Shown piece by piece: positions 63,048 to 64,000 of a stretch of 64,000 bases of DNA. Position 1 is the first letter of the stretch, and each line of letters begins with the position of its first letter. The DNA is from CAIQJJ01 sp049325275 (GTDB lineage: Bacteria; Chloroflexota; Anaerolineae; Anaerolineales; UBA4823): assembly GCA_049325275.1 (NCBI GenBank), contig JBMOLU010000032.1:11376-75375 (forward strand), written 5' to 3'. The position numbers were made by a program, and so were the translations under genes. Under the pieces are notes generated by a model. The model was given only the letters and a program-made list of their open reading frames with translations. It was not told the DNA's origin and made no database searches.

Positions 63048-63723
63048 TATGACCTTCGACGCTTTTGTCAGAAACGCACAAACCATTTTTGACCATTTTC
63101 CCAATGAACAGATATGGCAACAGGGTGGTTTGAAGCCGAATCGGCAGTTACAACAGCCCGAGGCAGGGTATTGCGTTGTGATTCGATATGATGAAAAAAC
63201 GGTCCATGCTATTGCGCATTTTGTGACAGAAATTCGCTCGGTTTTACCGCCTATTGTCGAATACAACGAGCAAAACTTTCACACAACAATTGGGACATAT
63301 GAGAAACGGGACATGGAAGGATTTATCCCTGATTTAGCAACGCTTCAACGTTTGGAACGGTCAGTTGAAAAAGGAATACATGATCACTCACGAAATTTAT
63401 GCATCAGATTCGGGCGATGGCTGTATAACAGCGAAACTATCATTGTTCCTGGCTATCCAGACCAGGATTTTTGGCGCCTTTTTCAAAATATTGGAAACGC
63501 CTGTCAAGAAGACGGGCATCCTTTGGAAATGGGACGCATCATACACATAACAACGGCACGTTTTATCAGTTGTACTTCTTTTCAAGACTCCGAGCAGTTC
63601 AGGGTTTTGATGAAATCCGCCCCTGCAATAGAACCGTCTAAACCAGGCGCCATTGACCTCGCTACTTGGCGATGTGATGGCCGAAGATTCGATCTCGTTA
63701 CCCACAAACGTTACCGTCTGTGA
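63040..63723 (+). CDS. 2H phosphoesterase-like protein
   Basis: The protein has 227 aa from ATG 63040, which overlaps the TY-Chap stop by 8 bp (ATG 63049 is the alternative). Two HxT motifs 88 residues apart, FHTTIG (His81) and IHITTARF (His169), fit the paired catalytic motifs of the 2H phosphoesterase superfamily, which includes RNA ligase-like and cyclic phosphodiesterase enzymes acting on 2',3' or 2',5' phosphate bonds. Each motif sits next to a beta-strand-like stretch, as in that fold. The assignment rests on these motifs and length alone. It is the last gene of the three-gene operon. Confidence 0.6.
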   Translation: MTDMTFDAFVRNAQTIFDHFPNEQIWQQGGLKPNRQLQQPEAGYCVVIRYDEKTVHAIAHFVTEIRSVLPPIVEYNEQNFHTTIGTYEKRDMEGFIPDLATLQRLERSVEKGIHDHSRNLCIRFGRWLYNSETIIVPGYPDQDFWRLFQNIGNACQEDGHPLEMGRIIHITTARFISCTSFQDSEQFRVLMKSAPAIEPSKPGAIDLATWRCDGRRFDLVTHKRYRL

Positions 63724-63871
63724 ATGGATGCCAACCATTTATGTGCCGACTAGAGATGCTGAATAACACCTGAGCAAAATTTTCCCGGCACAACATTCCT
63801 GCGCCCTCGGCCAGCCTTGTGACTCCTCCGCCGGGCTGGTCCAATATCACCAAGTCGGCTAAAGCGATACC

Positions 63872-64000
63872 TTACCCCTGATACCGGATCGCCTTAATCG
63901 ACAACTCCCCCGCCCACACGCTGGCCAGCGGCACCCCTGCATACACCGCCTGCACACCCCGCCCGCGGGCGGTTTGCCCCAGCACATCGAGATAGTGCTC
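63872..64000 (-). CDS. C-terminal end of an unrecognised protein, cut by right window edge
   Basis: The minus frame is open to the window edge and ends at TAA 63872: EHYLDVLGQTARGRGVQAVY, AGVPLASVWAGELSIKAI, then RYQG. No family is recognised from 42 residues. A frameshifted copy of this 3' end lies at 51858, so the gene belongs to a duplicated sequence. Between 63724 and 63871 I see nothing. Confidence 0.55.
   Translation of the reverse strand, partial: EHYLDVLGQTARGRGVQAVYAGVPLASVWAGELSIKAIRYQG

Noticed and set aside
1..64000. tRNA, rRNA, CRISPR arrays, riboswitches or prophage genes
   Set aside because: Nothing matching cloverleaf, rRNA, repeat-spacer, cobalamin riboswitch or phage structural gene patterns was recognised by reading the sequence.

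Overview
The window looks like a chromosomal segment of a Chloroflexota bacterium, probably Anaerolineae-like. This is inferred, not proven. The clues are extracytoplasmic proteins with Thr/Pro-rich linkers, a CehA-like secreted protein with lamin-tail domains, a CruF-like carotenoid protein, TY-Chap and DUF4279 proteins, moderate G+C and many decayed genes between intact ones.

Positions 1-42200 hold one co-linear minus-strand assembly line, read from right to left. Synthetase 1 (29214-42200) is FAAL-ACP-[C-A(Ser)-PCP]-[C-A(Tyr-like)-PCP]-[C-A(Val)-NMT-PCP]. Synthetase 2 (24473-29200) is C-C-A(Thr)-PCP. Synthetase 3 (20595-23903) is C-A-PCP. Synthetase 4 (14570-20602) is KS-AT-ACP-KR-C. Synthetase 5 (9837-14573) is TubC dock-C-A-NMT-PCP. 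Synthetase 6 (5225-9832) is KS-AT-KR-ACP. Synthetase 7 (349-5220) is C-A-PCP, and its A domain is interrupted by a radical SAM domain plus a cobalamin-binding-like domain. Synthetase 8 begins at 340 and runs off the left edge. The genes overlap or lie within about 15 bp of each other, except for one 569-bp gap with its own candidate promoter. The expected product is an N-acylated lipopeptide-polyketide with Ser, an aromatic residue, N-Me-Val, Thr (possibly dehydrated), two unassigned residues (one N-methylated), two malonate extensions and a modified proline-like residue. A divergent type II thioesterase (42790-43557) probably edits the line. It and synthetase 1 have matching TTCAGA-N17-TATAAT promoters.

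The most unusual feature is synthetase 7. About 600 residues lie between core motifs A2 and A3 of a proline-type A domain. They contain a CxxxCxxC radical SAM domain followed by a B12-binding-like domain. Canonical class B radical SAM enzymes have the opposite order, so the insert looks circularly permuted.

From 43558 to 56300 the region is a mosaic. Intact genes are DUF488, a CruF-like protein, a WGR protein, a CMD/AhpD-like gene coupled to dinB, an unrecognised 305-aa protein, dusB and a GT39 glycosyltransferase. Between them lie remnants of transposases, a lipoprotein, a 5'-truncated glycosyltransferase, a frameshifted membrane protein, a CocE-type hydrolase, a TolB-like propeller and radC.

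From 56342 to 64000 there is a secreted CehA/PHP-like protein with two nearly identical lamin-tail domains, a DUF4279 protein and a small partner, a two-TM membrane protein, and a coupled three-gene operon (membrane protein, TY-Chap protein, 2H-phosphoesterase-like protein). A repeated promoter-bearing element of about 85-90 bp precedes the membrane-protein gene and the operon. The right edge cuts an unknown gene, and a degenerate copy of its 3' end occurs at 51858.
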